Shown here piece by piece: positions 46,440-56,100 of a stretch of 64,000 nucleotides of DNA. The position numbers and the translations under genes were made by a program. Source of the stretch: Liolophura sinensis (taxonomy: Eukaryota; Mollusca; Polyplacophora; Chitonida; Chitonidae). Numbering within the stretch: the stretch's first letter is position 1; each line of letters starts with the position of its first letter. The notes under the pieces were generated by a model. That model was not told where the DNA came from and searched no databases. It saw nothing but the letters and a program-made list of their open reading frames with translations. The stretch is taken from positions 89,202,644 through 89,266,643 of the forward strand of contig NC_088295.1 in the NCBI RefSeq assembly GCF_032854445.1. Reading direction: 5' to 3'.

Positions 46440-46490
46440 TCTCCTTGATTGGTGTTTTACACCTTACTAAAATATTTCACTTTTATGAAT
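46440..46490 (-). mobile_element. Decayed SINE tail fragment in unit E
   Basis: Reads ccttgattggtgttttacac and cttactaaaatatttcactt. It is at the same module position as 18135 in unit A, which dates the insertion to before those units separated. Confidence 0.72.
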
Positions 46491-48422
46491 GTGATTATCT
46501 TAAGTAGCTAACATACAATACAGTACTCTAACTATGTTACTGGACTATTGGTGGTACTATCTGAACACACTATCTGAACACACGAACATTTAAGCTAACC
46601 TGATTTTGCATGTTGAACAAAGAACAGTTAACATTTCCCACACTCAGAATAAAAATGTAATTCATTGACAAAAATGTAATATTTTGATAAAAACGAACGT
46701 ATTTACATAATGAGTATGTGTGTATTTAATCAGTTGTCCAGAAAATGAAAAGGGTGTTACACCTAGGCTTGTCGTGCCTTGTAATTTAACCCTATCCACT
46801 ACCGCCCAATCATCACTAAATACAGAAACACATAGCGTAAGTGTACACTGATAGGGGTCAGTCGTAAGCACTATTCTGTTACAGCGTGAGTCCTTCTAAA
46901 TCAGCCATATGAATGAGTCTAGCACCGGTTTATATATGGTTAGGTACCCCTGATGTGGTGGCACTTGTCTGATAAAAATTTCTTAGATTACAAGGAATAA
47001 CATACAACATATGGGACAAACTGAGATGATGTGAAGTTTCCTTCAGTCTAGGACCACGTGGGTGTCACACCCTGTGTCTGAGTAAACCTGAAATCTGTCC
47101 TTGGTCATTGATGTTTTGAGCACAAGGCTAAGGTCCCGTGAAGAGAGACTAACATGGGACTGTGTCGGTAGGCGGCATTTTTGAATTTTCGGGTAATATT
47201 TACTGTGATCACATTGTGGTTGCTTTGTAGTGGTACGCATGACAGATGTTCCTGGCAGTTTTCTACACTACTTAGGGCTACTTGATGGTATATGGGACAT
47301 TATATCTGGAGGTCTATGACGGGACATTTTGTAGTCTATTCCATTTGTAGCTGCAATTGAAGTTGCATCACAATGTGGGCTTAATCAATTCGTTGAACTA
47401 CCACCCACACAGTGTACCTCTTAAAGGAATACCTGTAGATAGTTCTGAGGTTACAGCCATTATAGCACAATGAACGCGGAGTGTATGTTTGTGTTAGCCA
47501 GGCAGCGTTTGTGCGATAAGGTTTAACTCAAGATAGGCCTAGTTAGATGATGCTTTTGACGTTCAACATGGTCACAGACACAACAAAGGTCTGTACTGTA
47601 GGAATGTCCTGTTGCTGCCAGGATAGGTATTACAATCCAAGAGGAAAGACTGTGTAATGGAACGATTGGCGGAGAGTGAGGGATTGCTGTTGATCTGAAT
47701 GTTAACGAGTTACGGGTATAATGGATTGTGGGTAATGAGTTCAGTTCACCACAGATGATTTAGGTTCACGATTACGAGAAAAAAAGACTGTTTAAAAACA
47801 CCTACGTCTAGAAAATGTCAAGCAGAAAAGGAAACAAATTTGAAAGGCTAACGTGTATGCTTGAACTTAACCTTTGTTGATTAGGCGTAACAGCATTTGC
47901 CGTTGCTGACAGGTTAACTTATTACTGTAAGGGGGGTTCGATCAGGTTGCAGGAACAGGTGTGAACGTGTCCTCACCTTTGTCACGCGGTTGATGTGCCC
48001 CACGGACTCACAAAGTAAAAGTTACTGTAACATCTGAAAAAGCGAGAAGTGTTCTCAGATAAGATGAGTCACAAATGAAAAGACACCATTGTAAGAGAAA
48101 CTATCACAGCGAGCGGTCACGCTCAGATGATCGTGCTCTGATATACGGACTTTGAGGGATGCTTCCAAGGTGCACACCCTTTTCCCCACATTCATTTATG
48201 TTGTACCGAAACAGTCAACTAGAATTTCTGTTTCTACCGGATTCACTAAAGCTGTAAATAAGATTGTTTACTGAAAAAAGATAATAATCTATTAAATTGT
48301 TTGTTTATGTTTCATTTATTAACGCTGTAAGTAAGATTAACTGACTAATGTGCAAGATATTCTCAAAGATAATAATTTCCCAAGCTACCATTCAGTTGCG
48401 TTTAACTGATTTAATGGCGGAG

Positions 48423-48655
48423 AGGGGCCTCCGTGGCAATATGATTAGCGTGGCAGCGCGGCACAATGATACAGGAGCTTCTCACCAATGCGGTCGCAAT
48501 GATAGTTCAAGTCTATCTTGTGCAAGTGGGCTTCCTGTTCTGTCGTACGTAGGAGTGAACCTACGGATGGCCGCCTCACTTCTCCTCCTGCTCTTCCCGG
48601 CTTTCTCCCATCATATTCATGGCCGCTATCGTACAAGTGAAATCTATGCGTGGAA
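48423..48655 (+). mobile_element. Old, degraded SINE copy
   Basis: Begins ggggcctccgtggca and has ttctcaccaatgcggtcgca, catcatattcatggccgc and tatcgtacaagtgaaat in the order of the copy at 55832. It is heavily substituted, and the tail has been lost. The open frames of 119 and 99 codons across it are not genes. Confidence 0.88.
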
Positions 48656-48865
48656 ACAGACATTCGTATACCAGCCGTCAACCAATCAGGACGTTTCAGG
48701 TCAATAATCGCAAGGGCAATTCCTAAAGCGACACAAACCACCAAAGAACTAAGAAAGTATATAAAGTACGAAAAAAGAATGGAAATATCTATCGAAGTGT
48801 AACATTTGTTTGTTTAGACCGATATTTATTTCCACCTCTGACATTTTCTCACGTAAACATACAAA

Positions 48866-48913
48866 TATGACGAACAGAACCAGACGTCGCTAAGATTATT
48901 CCTCCTAACCTAG
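48866..48913. repeat. Unamplified single 51-bp monomer in unit F
   Basis: Reads gaaccagacgtcgctaagat and tattcctcctaacc with the same left and right flanks as unit E. Confidence 0.88.
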
Positions 48914-49116
48914 AGGATTGTATGCTGTTACGTTAACCTAGGCAGATGAAGAATGTTGTTATTTACTGAGATAAGACAAAATAGTGTCCATTGTACAGTC
49001 TGATATGAATCACAAGATTAGATGTAGTAATTATATTGGTCACTGAGATTGAATAGATGGTGTTAACTGACATTCTGTGACGAAGTGATATTCTTGCTTG
49101 TTAACACAGAAGCCCT

Positions 49117-49451
49117 GGTGCGATATCATACTTTGTATCCTGCTGGTGCGATATCATACTTTGTATCCTGCTGGTGCGATATCATACTTTGTATCCTGCT
49201 GGTGCGATATCACACTTTGTATCCTGCTGGTGCGATATCATACTTTGTATCCTGCTGGTGCGATATCATACTTTGTATCCTGCTGGTGCGATATCATACT
49301 TTGTATCCTGCTGGTGCGATATCATACTTTGTATCCTGCTGGTGCGATATCATACTTTGTATCCTGCTGGTGCGATATCATACTTTGTATCCTGCTGGTG
49401 CGATATCATACTTTGTATCCTGCTGGTGCGATATCATACTTTGTATCCTGC
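49117..49451. repeat. 28-bp minisatellite, 12 copies
   Basis: Units ggtgcgatatcatactttgt followed by atcctgct recur every 28 bp from 49117, with one variant unit (atcacactt). Three frame shifts per unit triplet give an 84-bp protein period, which explains the three overlapping frames of 93-159 codons. Unit C has one copy at 29051, directly before the same catag-ttttag segment that follows this array. Confidence 0.97.
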
Positions 49452-50625
49452 ATAGTTTTAGTTTCCATGCAGATTGACAAATGTTTGTGTTCAGAAGGTC
49501 AGTTCGCAAACTTGCGACACGTTTTTCATTTTGCTTTAGCGTTTGCACTAGTTGTCAGCTTTTGTATTCGTTTTTGAAATAATTAGTCATACATGCATTT
49601 GTATTATAATGACCGTTAAAAGCTGCCAAGAACCAGGTAGTAAGCCATACTTTACCAATGTTAAAAAGCTAGACATATTCTGTTTGTATATTATTTTGTA
49701 ACCCCGGATACATTCCTTTGGTCTCATGTGACAAATATGAGACAACTTTATGTATGTATGTAGCCATTTTCTGCTGTTAACATTTTTCGATTGAGTCATT
49801 AGTTTCGTTAGTTGTACAGTTTGCTATCTATTGATATCTGGATATGTGGACTTCTCGTTGTGTATGTCTACAGCACTGAAGGACAGAATTGTGTTCAGTT
49901 ATTACTGTCCTAGAATCGATCTTTACGATCAGGATTTATGTGCAAACTGAGTTGACAATGTGTGATGTAATACGATCATTGGCAAGAATTCTTTGTCTGA
50001 TAATGTCGTTACGATATTCTTCTCAAATATTTAACGATCACTAGCGTAAAATATCCGTTTAATAATTATCATGAATCGTTTTAGTTTGATTAATTATAGA
50101 ATGCTTTTCCCTATGGTGCCCATCCATGTTATTGGTTGTTGGCTATACGTCAGGGACGAAATGGCAGAAACGGATGGAGTGACAGGTTACATTATCCGAG
50201 GGGAGAGAGAGGAGCTATATGATCTCTTATCTCGTGCACGTAATGTCTTTCGTTTAGAAAAAAATATTCAACATTAATGACGAATCCAAAATGTGTGTGC
50301 CCTTTTTTTTTGAAATCGAGGAGCTTCAAACTGTGAATGCACGGGTTAAGCTGCGTTCACATCCTGTGATTGGCCAGTCAATTAGTCGACTAATTATAGA
50401 ACATGCACAATTTAATGCGATCGTATCATTCGACAAATCGAAGCCTCTGAATTGGACGAGTCGATAGAAGAAATCGTATCATGCTAACGCGGCTTTCAAC
50501 ATAAATTTTCAGTCATTAATTTGCATGAACTGTGTTTCACGTTATGTTCTGTACGTAGCTTACAGAGCCCCTCGTTGAAATCATTCCTTTGTATAACCAC
50601 ATTTTAGGACTGTAACTCAACAGGG

Positions 50626-50663
50626 GGGCCTCCGTGGCTCAGCTGGATAGCGCGCTAGCTGTC
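50626..50663 (+). mobile_element. Isolated SINE head (tRNA-like A-box region)
   Basis: Reads ggggggcctccgtggctcag and ctggatagcgcgctagctgt, matching only the first 35-40 bases of the SINE at 55832, and then stops. The module sequence before it (actcaacagg) is normal. A SINE lacking its 3' end is unusual, as truncation normally removes the 5' end, so a secondary deletion is likely. Confidence 0.85.
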
Positions 50664-50667
50664 TAGT

Positions 50668-50705
50668 AGGCATACTGTCTGGTATCTGTGTCAGACAGTA
50701 TGCCT
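50668..50705. other. Perfect 14-bp stem hairpin next to the SINE head
   Basis: The arms aggcatactgtctg (50668-50681) and cagacagtatgcct (50692-50705) are exact reverse complements around a 10-base loop gtatctgtgt. It lies 5 bases after the truncated SINE head. Confidence 0.85.
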
Positions 50706-50975
50706 TATGTAATATATAATACAAACTGCTTTTGTCAATGTCAGCTAGACTTGCTTTACCACACAAAACATCAAAATGTATAAATTCTAAGAGAAAGTAC
50801 CCTTATACTGACTGATTCGCAACTACATTTGGTATCTGTTCAGGAAGTTTACAGTACCTTCGGTGTATACAAATTTGGTTTCAGGATTATAACTTCCCAC
50901 CCAGGTTGCTGGAGAGAACTAGTGTTAATACATGTAATATCACAACTATATACACATAGGATCTCCAAAGAGTGG

Positions 50976-51052
50976 CCCTGCAGTATCAAATTTATTAAAT
51001 GAGAAACAAACGAAATTTTTGACTCGAGTTTAATAAATTTGATACTACAGGG
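50976..51052. other. Long hairpin / short inverted-repeat element
   Basis: The left arm ccctgcagtatcaaatttat (continuing taaa) and the right arm tttaataaatttgatactac (continuing aggg) pair over about 24 bp with one mismatch. A perfect 18-bp core lies around a loop of about 28 bases. Candidates are a mini-MITE, a cruciform-forming palindrome or a small hairpin transcript. Confidence 0.8.
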
Positions 51053-51059
51053 TTACGGG

Positions 51060-52150
51060 TTAGTAGATTCTGTTTAACCCATAAACGGAAAATCGAAAAA
51101 AAATAAAACAAAATTGTACCTCAGATCAGCGAGAACATTTTGTCTTCTTTCTCTGTTTGCACAACGCGTGCGGCAGTGCGGAGTAAATTAGGTATGTGAC
51201 ATCAGTCATTCGCGCTCAGACCAAAGCACAACATTTATACGCAAGATCAAATATACGCCAAACAGTTCAACGCAGAACGGCTTTACTCCCACAAGCTTGG
51301 ATAGGATTATCATCTGTATACATTAAAACATAGCAGCAAACAATTTGGTTTAAACAGTTCACGACTGTCAAGGAAAGATTCAGAGAAGTCGCGGGAAAAG
51401 TCAGGATTGTGTGTGAGTTGACATTTCTAAGGCATGTGTGACTACAGTCTACACTTCTTTGGACGATTGTGAGGGCTGGATTACCCTGATACAACGGCAT
51501 TTTTTTGGTGTTTTTTTGTGTTTTTTTTTGTTTTTTATTGTGGTTGTGGATATGGATGTTGAGGACTTCAGCAGAGATCGGCCTCCCGAAGACTGGTGCA
51601 CTTGACCTGATTTCCATCTTTGACGTACTGCGTTAGATGCAAGAAGTTAGACCAGGCCACGCAAAATTTTGTGGTTAATGCGGCGGCTGAAGTAAACGGA
51701 CGAGGGTGGGAGGAACTGACAACAGAGCTGAGAAAGTTGGATATTTCAAAGTGCTGGCTTTCTGAAATTAGGTATAGAAGACAATTTCCCGCACGTTGTA
51801 TGTTTACGAGCACTGTACCTACAGTGGCCGCATGTGGTGCAGATATACTCGACAGAATCAGATATACTCTTACTTGTACATATATTTCGACAGTATTTAG
51901 TATATTCGCTTCTCCACGATTATCTATGAAAAAAAAATCTTCGACTTTCAGTCGTTACGCCATGATTTTGTCTCAGAAATGCAGACGACAAAATCTCGTA
52001 GTAAAAAAAAAGAAGACCGGTCCGTGTGTGGCTTTTGATTGGCTAATTGTTATGAATGAACTTCTCTGAGCCAGTCAAGTAGATGTGGCTCTCTCCACAT
52101 TGTTGACGAAAGGTGGGATACGATATTTATCCCCCCTCCTTTATCCCATG
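51060..52150. other. Foreign insert in unit F; one unexplained open frame
   Basis: No module landmark occurs here. It includes an interrupted T-rich tract (51500-51540). The plus frame at 51620-52069 (149 codons) is not tied to a tandem repeat and contains NGRGWEELTTELRKL, which looks protein-like, but it has opposite-strand competitors and a Lys-rich AAAAAA-encoded end. A short hairpin (gattttgtc / gacaaaatc) is near 51965-51995. I do not assign a function. Confidence 0.3.
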
Positions 52151-52796
52151 TCCTGCATATATGCATAAATGTAGCACAGATTAGAGAATATCTAATGTCA
52201 CAAGAACTACCCCAGAGAATTAGCTTAATAGTTTGTAACTTAGATGGGGTTGTCAAAGAGATCAAAGGTAATCGTAAAGTCGTTTTCTGAAAAGAGAACT
52301 GACAAGCCATGGAAAGGTGGGCCGTTTTACTAGTAGTAAGAAAATGCCAAGTAGAACGAATTATGCCAGAGCATCGGTTTGAGTATTGCTTTGAAGAATG
52401 ATTAAATTACAAGATCGTGTTTAATTGGTAGAAAACATCAGTTAAGTGCCTATACGTATGTATTAGCACACAATCTACTCTGGGATGTGACGCATTTAAG
52501 TAATCCCTAGGCGAATGTCTAGTCCCTAAGGCCACTTTGCTATCAGAAATATCAGATTTTCTCTAATTTATATTCTGCTGCGTTGATCTGTAAACAGAAT
52601 AAACATGTCTTTCAGTGATTGTCACATGCCTGATACATTTTCCGACCAAACTGATCAAATTTCCTGTAAACTTGTTTAAAACTCAACTGTTTTGACTTGA
52701 TAATCGTAATGTTTTATTCCATACAAATGGAATACAGATCGTGACAAGGCGAGCAGCTGATGTACCGTATGTTAACATACATGTGTGTATGATGGT

Positions 52797-52842
52797 TTAT
52801 TTATTTATTTATTTGATTGGTGTTTTACGCCGTTTTCAAGTG
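52797..52842 (-). mobile_element. SINE 3' tail fragment
   Basis: Reads tttatttatttatttatttg, attggtgttttacgccgttt and then stops within the tail module. It is inserted in unit F between gtgtgtatgatgg and the module segment that continues with tttttggacg. Confidence 0.88.
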
Positions 52843-53254
52843 TGTCTTTTTGGACGTTTAGTAGATCCCATGTGATGGAGAAAATCTGTGTGATCATTTG
52901 CGTTTCATTCAGACGGCTGTAACATACAAAAGAACAGTTTTGTAAAAACAAATCAGCAATGCGGAGTGATGCGTGCTAAGCTGAACGTGCACACGTGATC
53001 GACAGGCCAATGGGCGCGATGAAAAATATTCACCAGTTCAGCTGTGTGACAAAAATGAATAACATGCAACAAATGGGACAAACTGATGTTACGTGAAAGG
53101 CTCCTCCAGTCTAGGACCACCTGGATGTCATATCCGATATCTGAGTAGACCTGAAATTTTTCTTGCGAATCTCGTTCACGGTCAGTGATATTTTGAGCAC
53201 AAGGTTAACGTTATGTGTAAAGAGACATGTGAATTTATCGGTAGGCGCTGTTGG

Positions 53255-53975
53255 CGGGTCTTTGTGGTACATGGGATTTTATAGACCTTTTTGTGGTACA
53301 TGAGATTTTATGGACCTTTTTGTGGTACATGGGATTTTATGGACCTTTTTATTGTACATGGGATTTTATGAGCTTGCTTTGTGGGACATGGGATTTTATG
53401 AGCTTGCTTTGTGGGACATGGGATTTTACCGAACTGCTTTGTGGGACATGGGATTTTACGGACTTGCTTTGTGGGACATGAGAATTTATGGACCTGCTTA
53501 GTGGGACAATGGAATTTATGTACCTGCTTTGTGGGACAAGGGAATTTATGGACCTGCTTTGTGGGACACGGGATTTTACGAACCTTCTTTGTGGGACATG
53601 GGATTTTACGGACCTGCTTTGTGGGACGTGGGATTTTATGGACCTGCTTTGTGGAACATGGGATTTTATGGACCTGCTTTGTGTAACATGGGATTTTACG
53701 GACCTGCTTTGTGGGACGTGGGATTTTATGAGCTTGTTTTGTGGGACATGGGAATTTATGGACCTGCTTTGTGGGACAAGGGATTTTATGAGCTTATTTT
53801 GTGGGACATGGGATTTTGTGTACTTGCCTTGTGGGACATGGGGTTTTGTGTACTTGCCTAGTGGGGCATGGGGTTTTGTGTACTTGCTTTATGATACATG
53901 GGATTTCATGGACCTGCTTTGTGGAAAATGGGAATTTATGAATCTAATTTGTGGTATATGGAATTTTGTAATACA
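53255..53975. repeat. 30-bp minisatellite, about 24 copies
   Basis: Units of about 30 bp read tttgtgggacatgggatttt and then atggacctgc or atgagcttgc. Left units have the older form gtggtacatgg. Because 30 is ten codons, frames of 63-202 codons run on, with FVGHGILWTC-type repeats; none is credible as a gene. The probable single-copy counterpart in unit A is gtggtacatgcggttttgct at 19587. Confidence 0.95.
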
Positions 53976-55050
53976 GTTAGAAATAAATAAAAATAGGATT
54001 GGATACCACGATTGTTTTGAGGCATCACTCGTTAAAATGGATGGGAAGAAAGCCTTAGAGAGCCTATTGATGATTTTATTTCGGAGTTCATTATAGCCAT
54101 TATAGCACAATGAACATGGTGTGCATCTTTGTGTTAGTCAGAAAGCGTTTATGCGACATTCATTAGCCACAGATGAAACAAAGGACTGTATTGTAGGAAT
54201 GTCCAGGTGCTGACGGCATAGGCATCCATAACCTAATAGGAAAGCCTGAATGTGTAATTGAACGATTGGCGGAGAGTGACGGATTGCCGCTGATTTAAAG
54301 GTTAATTGAGTTACGGGTATAACAGATTTGTAGGTAATAAATTTAATTCGATCCTGATGATTTAGGTTCACGCTTACGAAAAAAATACTGTTAAAAACAC
54401 CTGTGTCTGTGAAATTTTAACCAGAAAAGGAACCAAATGTGAAACTGTAGCCTATTTACGTAAGATTTTAGTCGTATGATTACTCGAAACAACGTTTACC
54501 TTTGCTTTCAGACTGACATATTTTAGTGCCCTATCAGAAATGTGACGACAGGCTGGCGTGGGTGTGATCGTGTTGCAGGAGCAGATGTGAACAAATATTC
54601 TTTGATATGTTAAAACTAGTTGTGCCTTACTCACCTTTGGTGCCGATTTTCTTTTGCATAAATTCATGACCCGATCAAGGCGATATCAATTGTTAAATCA
54701 TATCGGTAACTGAGACTGAATAGATCAGAACACCCGTCTTCTTGGTGATTATACCGTTCGTGACCTGGTAATGATGTGGGATGGCTGGTGTTAATAGACA
54801 CTCTTGTCTGTCCCTGTAGGAAGGACTTGCATTCTGCGACAAACCGACATTTTTGTCCGTCAAAGTAAGAGCCCTGTTACGGTACCCTGTATTGTATCCT
54901 GCCTGGTTTTAGTAGTAACCTTCACAGAGATTGGCCAAAGATTGTGTACGAAGAATCAGTTAGCAAAACCTTAATGCTGTGCCCACAAAACTGATCAATT
55001 TACTTTGTTCAAAATTTCGTCTTTGAGCATGCAATCAATTGCCAGTCATG

Positions 55051-55131
55051 TAACAAGACATCTCGAGCAGTAACAAGACATCTCGTGCAGTAACAAGACA
55101 TCTCAAGCAGGTAAAAAGACATCTCGAGCAG
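55051..55131. repeat. 20-bp minisatellite, 4 copies
   Basis: Units taacaagacatctcgagcag start at 55051, 55071 and 55091, and a variant with gtaaaaagac starts at about 55111. Private to unit G. Confidence 0.93.
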
Positions 55132-55198
55132 GTCACAACGGATCTCCACGGTTTTTCATTTCGTTTTAACTCTTCACCTGTTATCAGTTTGTATACTC

Positions 55199-55490
55199 GT
55201 TTTGAAAATAATGTTCTCTAAGCCATTCAGCATTCATATGGTCAGTCCAACAAATCTGTTAGCATTGACTTAGTAGAAATGATGTGGGTGTGATCGGGTT
55301 GCAGGAGCAACCATAATTTACCAGTGTTAAAAAGCTAAACAGATTATAGAATTATAAGTTTTTATACCCTTTTTGAAAATAATGTTCTTTAAGCCATTCA
55401 GCATTCATATGGTCAATCGAACAAAACTGTTAGTACAGACTTAGTAAACCATAATTTACCAGTGTTAAAAAGCTAAACAGATTATAGAAG
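55199..55490. repeat. Local tandem duplication of about 170 bp with a patch insertion
   Basis: The stretch ttgaaaataatgttctctaa, agccattcagcattcatatg and gacttagta occurs at 55200 and again at about 55370. Both are followed by accataatttaccagtgtta. In the first copy a piece of about 32 bases (atgatgtgggtgtgatcggg, ttgcaggagc) sits between gacttagtag and accataattt. Confidence 0.85.
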
Positions 55491-55831
55491 GCTTTTCTCC
55501 AAGGTGTTCATTGTCAGAAACGGATTGAGTGACTGGTGACGGGCATCATATGAGGGACAAGAGGGAATCTATGAGCTCAATGTACTTTGTATGAAAATAT
55601 TCAACAAAAGGAGACTGTGAAACTGTGGCAGCATAGGTTAAGCTGGGTTCACTTGTTGCGATTAACCAGTCGACTTGTCAAATTCCACTCGTCGAAAAAA
55701 ATAAAAGCTGCACTATTAAATGCGACATTCTCATTCGATAAATCGCATAGTCTAAATTCGACGACTTCATAGTTTTGATAGTGGTGTGCAAATAACATTG
55801 TGTAATAAAATCCGGATTTACTATAAAATTA

Positions 55832-56100
55832 GGGGGCCTCCGTGGCTCAGTTGGTCAGCGTGCTAGCCCAGCGTAATGCCCCAGAAGTCTCTCACCAAGG
55901 CAATCGCTGTGAGCTCTATCCAGCTCATGCTGGTTTCCTCTCCGGCCGTAAGTGGAAAGGTCCTCCAGCAAGAGTCTGCGGATGATCGTGGGTTTTCCCC
56001 GGGGTCTGCCGGGTTTCCTCCTACCATAATGCTGGCCGCCGTCGTATAAGTGAAATATTCTTGAGTACAGCGTAAAACACCAATGAAATAAATAAATAAA
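55832..56100 (+). mobile_element. Full-length tRNA-headed SINE with perfect 13-bp TSD
   Basis: Head gggggcctccgtggctcag with A-box-like tggctcagttggtcagcg, then a body (tcatgctggtttcctctccg, gatcgtgggttttccc, gtttcctcctaccataatgc) and the tail module (gtataagtgaaatattcttg, agtacagcgtaaaacacc) ending in aaataaataaataaa. The direct repeat tactataaaatta at 55819-55831 and 56101-56113 fixes both ends, giving 269 bp. The B box region is weaker (gctgtgagctctatcc). Its good preservation makes it the best reference copy in the window. Confidence 0.96.

Larger units (their letters stand above)
43680..47480. repeat. Segmental duplication unit E, right part
   Basis: Continues the module from the point where 38900 stopped: gtgatctgaaccatagatag (43746), gacgacgtaaggagatattt (44175), acccatgggatttaactctt (44369), tgaattgtgtttcacgctat (44545), aagtagggaatagag (45112), ggcgtaacgtgttgtgtact (46321), tgccttgtaatttaacccta (46774), ttcagtctaggaccacg (47043) and aatgaacgcggagtgtatg (47470). 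Two foldback sequences occupy 45.6-46.06 kb, where the other units have different sequence. No gene is recognised. Confidence 0.82.
47480..54110. repeat. Segmental duplication unit F
   Basis: Landmarks: gagttacgggtataatgga (47706), ctgtaaggggggttcgatca (47926), tcatttatgttgtaccgaaa (48193), gaaccagacgtcgctaagat (48879), the 28-bp array (49117), ggatatgtggacttctcg (49841), gcgttcacatcctgtgattg (50353), tgaactgtgtttcacgttat (50527), gagaatatctaatgtcacaa (52183), gaacagaataaacatgtctt (52596), ctccagtctaggaccac (53106) and the 30-bp array (53262). It ends at the aatgaacatggtgtgcatct word (54110). About 1.5 kb of unrelated sequence (50.65-52.15 kb) interrupts it. No supported host gene. Confidence 0.84.

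Noticed and set aside
48348-48707. 119-codon plus frame
   Set aside because: Lies mostly on a degraded SINE; not conserved in sister units.
49085-49577. Three overlapping frames of 93-159 codons with ILLVRYHTLYPAGAISYF-type repeats
   Set aside because: The 28-bp period cycles through all three phases, so all frames stay open together; this is an array artefact.
53251-54096. 202-codon frame with LLCGTWDFMD-type repeats
   Set aside because: Produced by the 30-bp array; overlapping frames of similar length exist in the other phases.
55832-55905. Functional tRNA gene at the SINE head
   Set aside because: No acceptor stem pairing; it is the head of a full SINE with target-site duplications.
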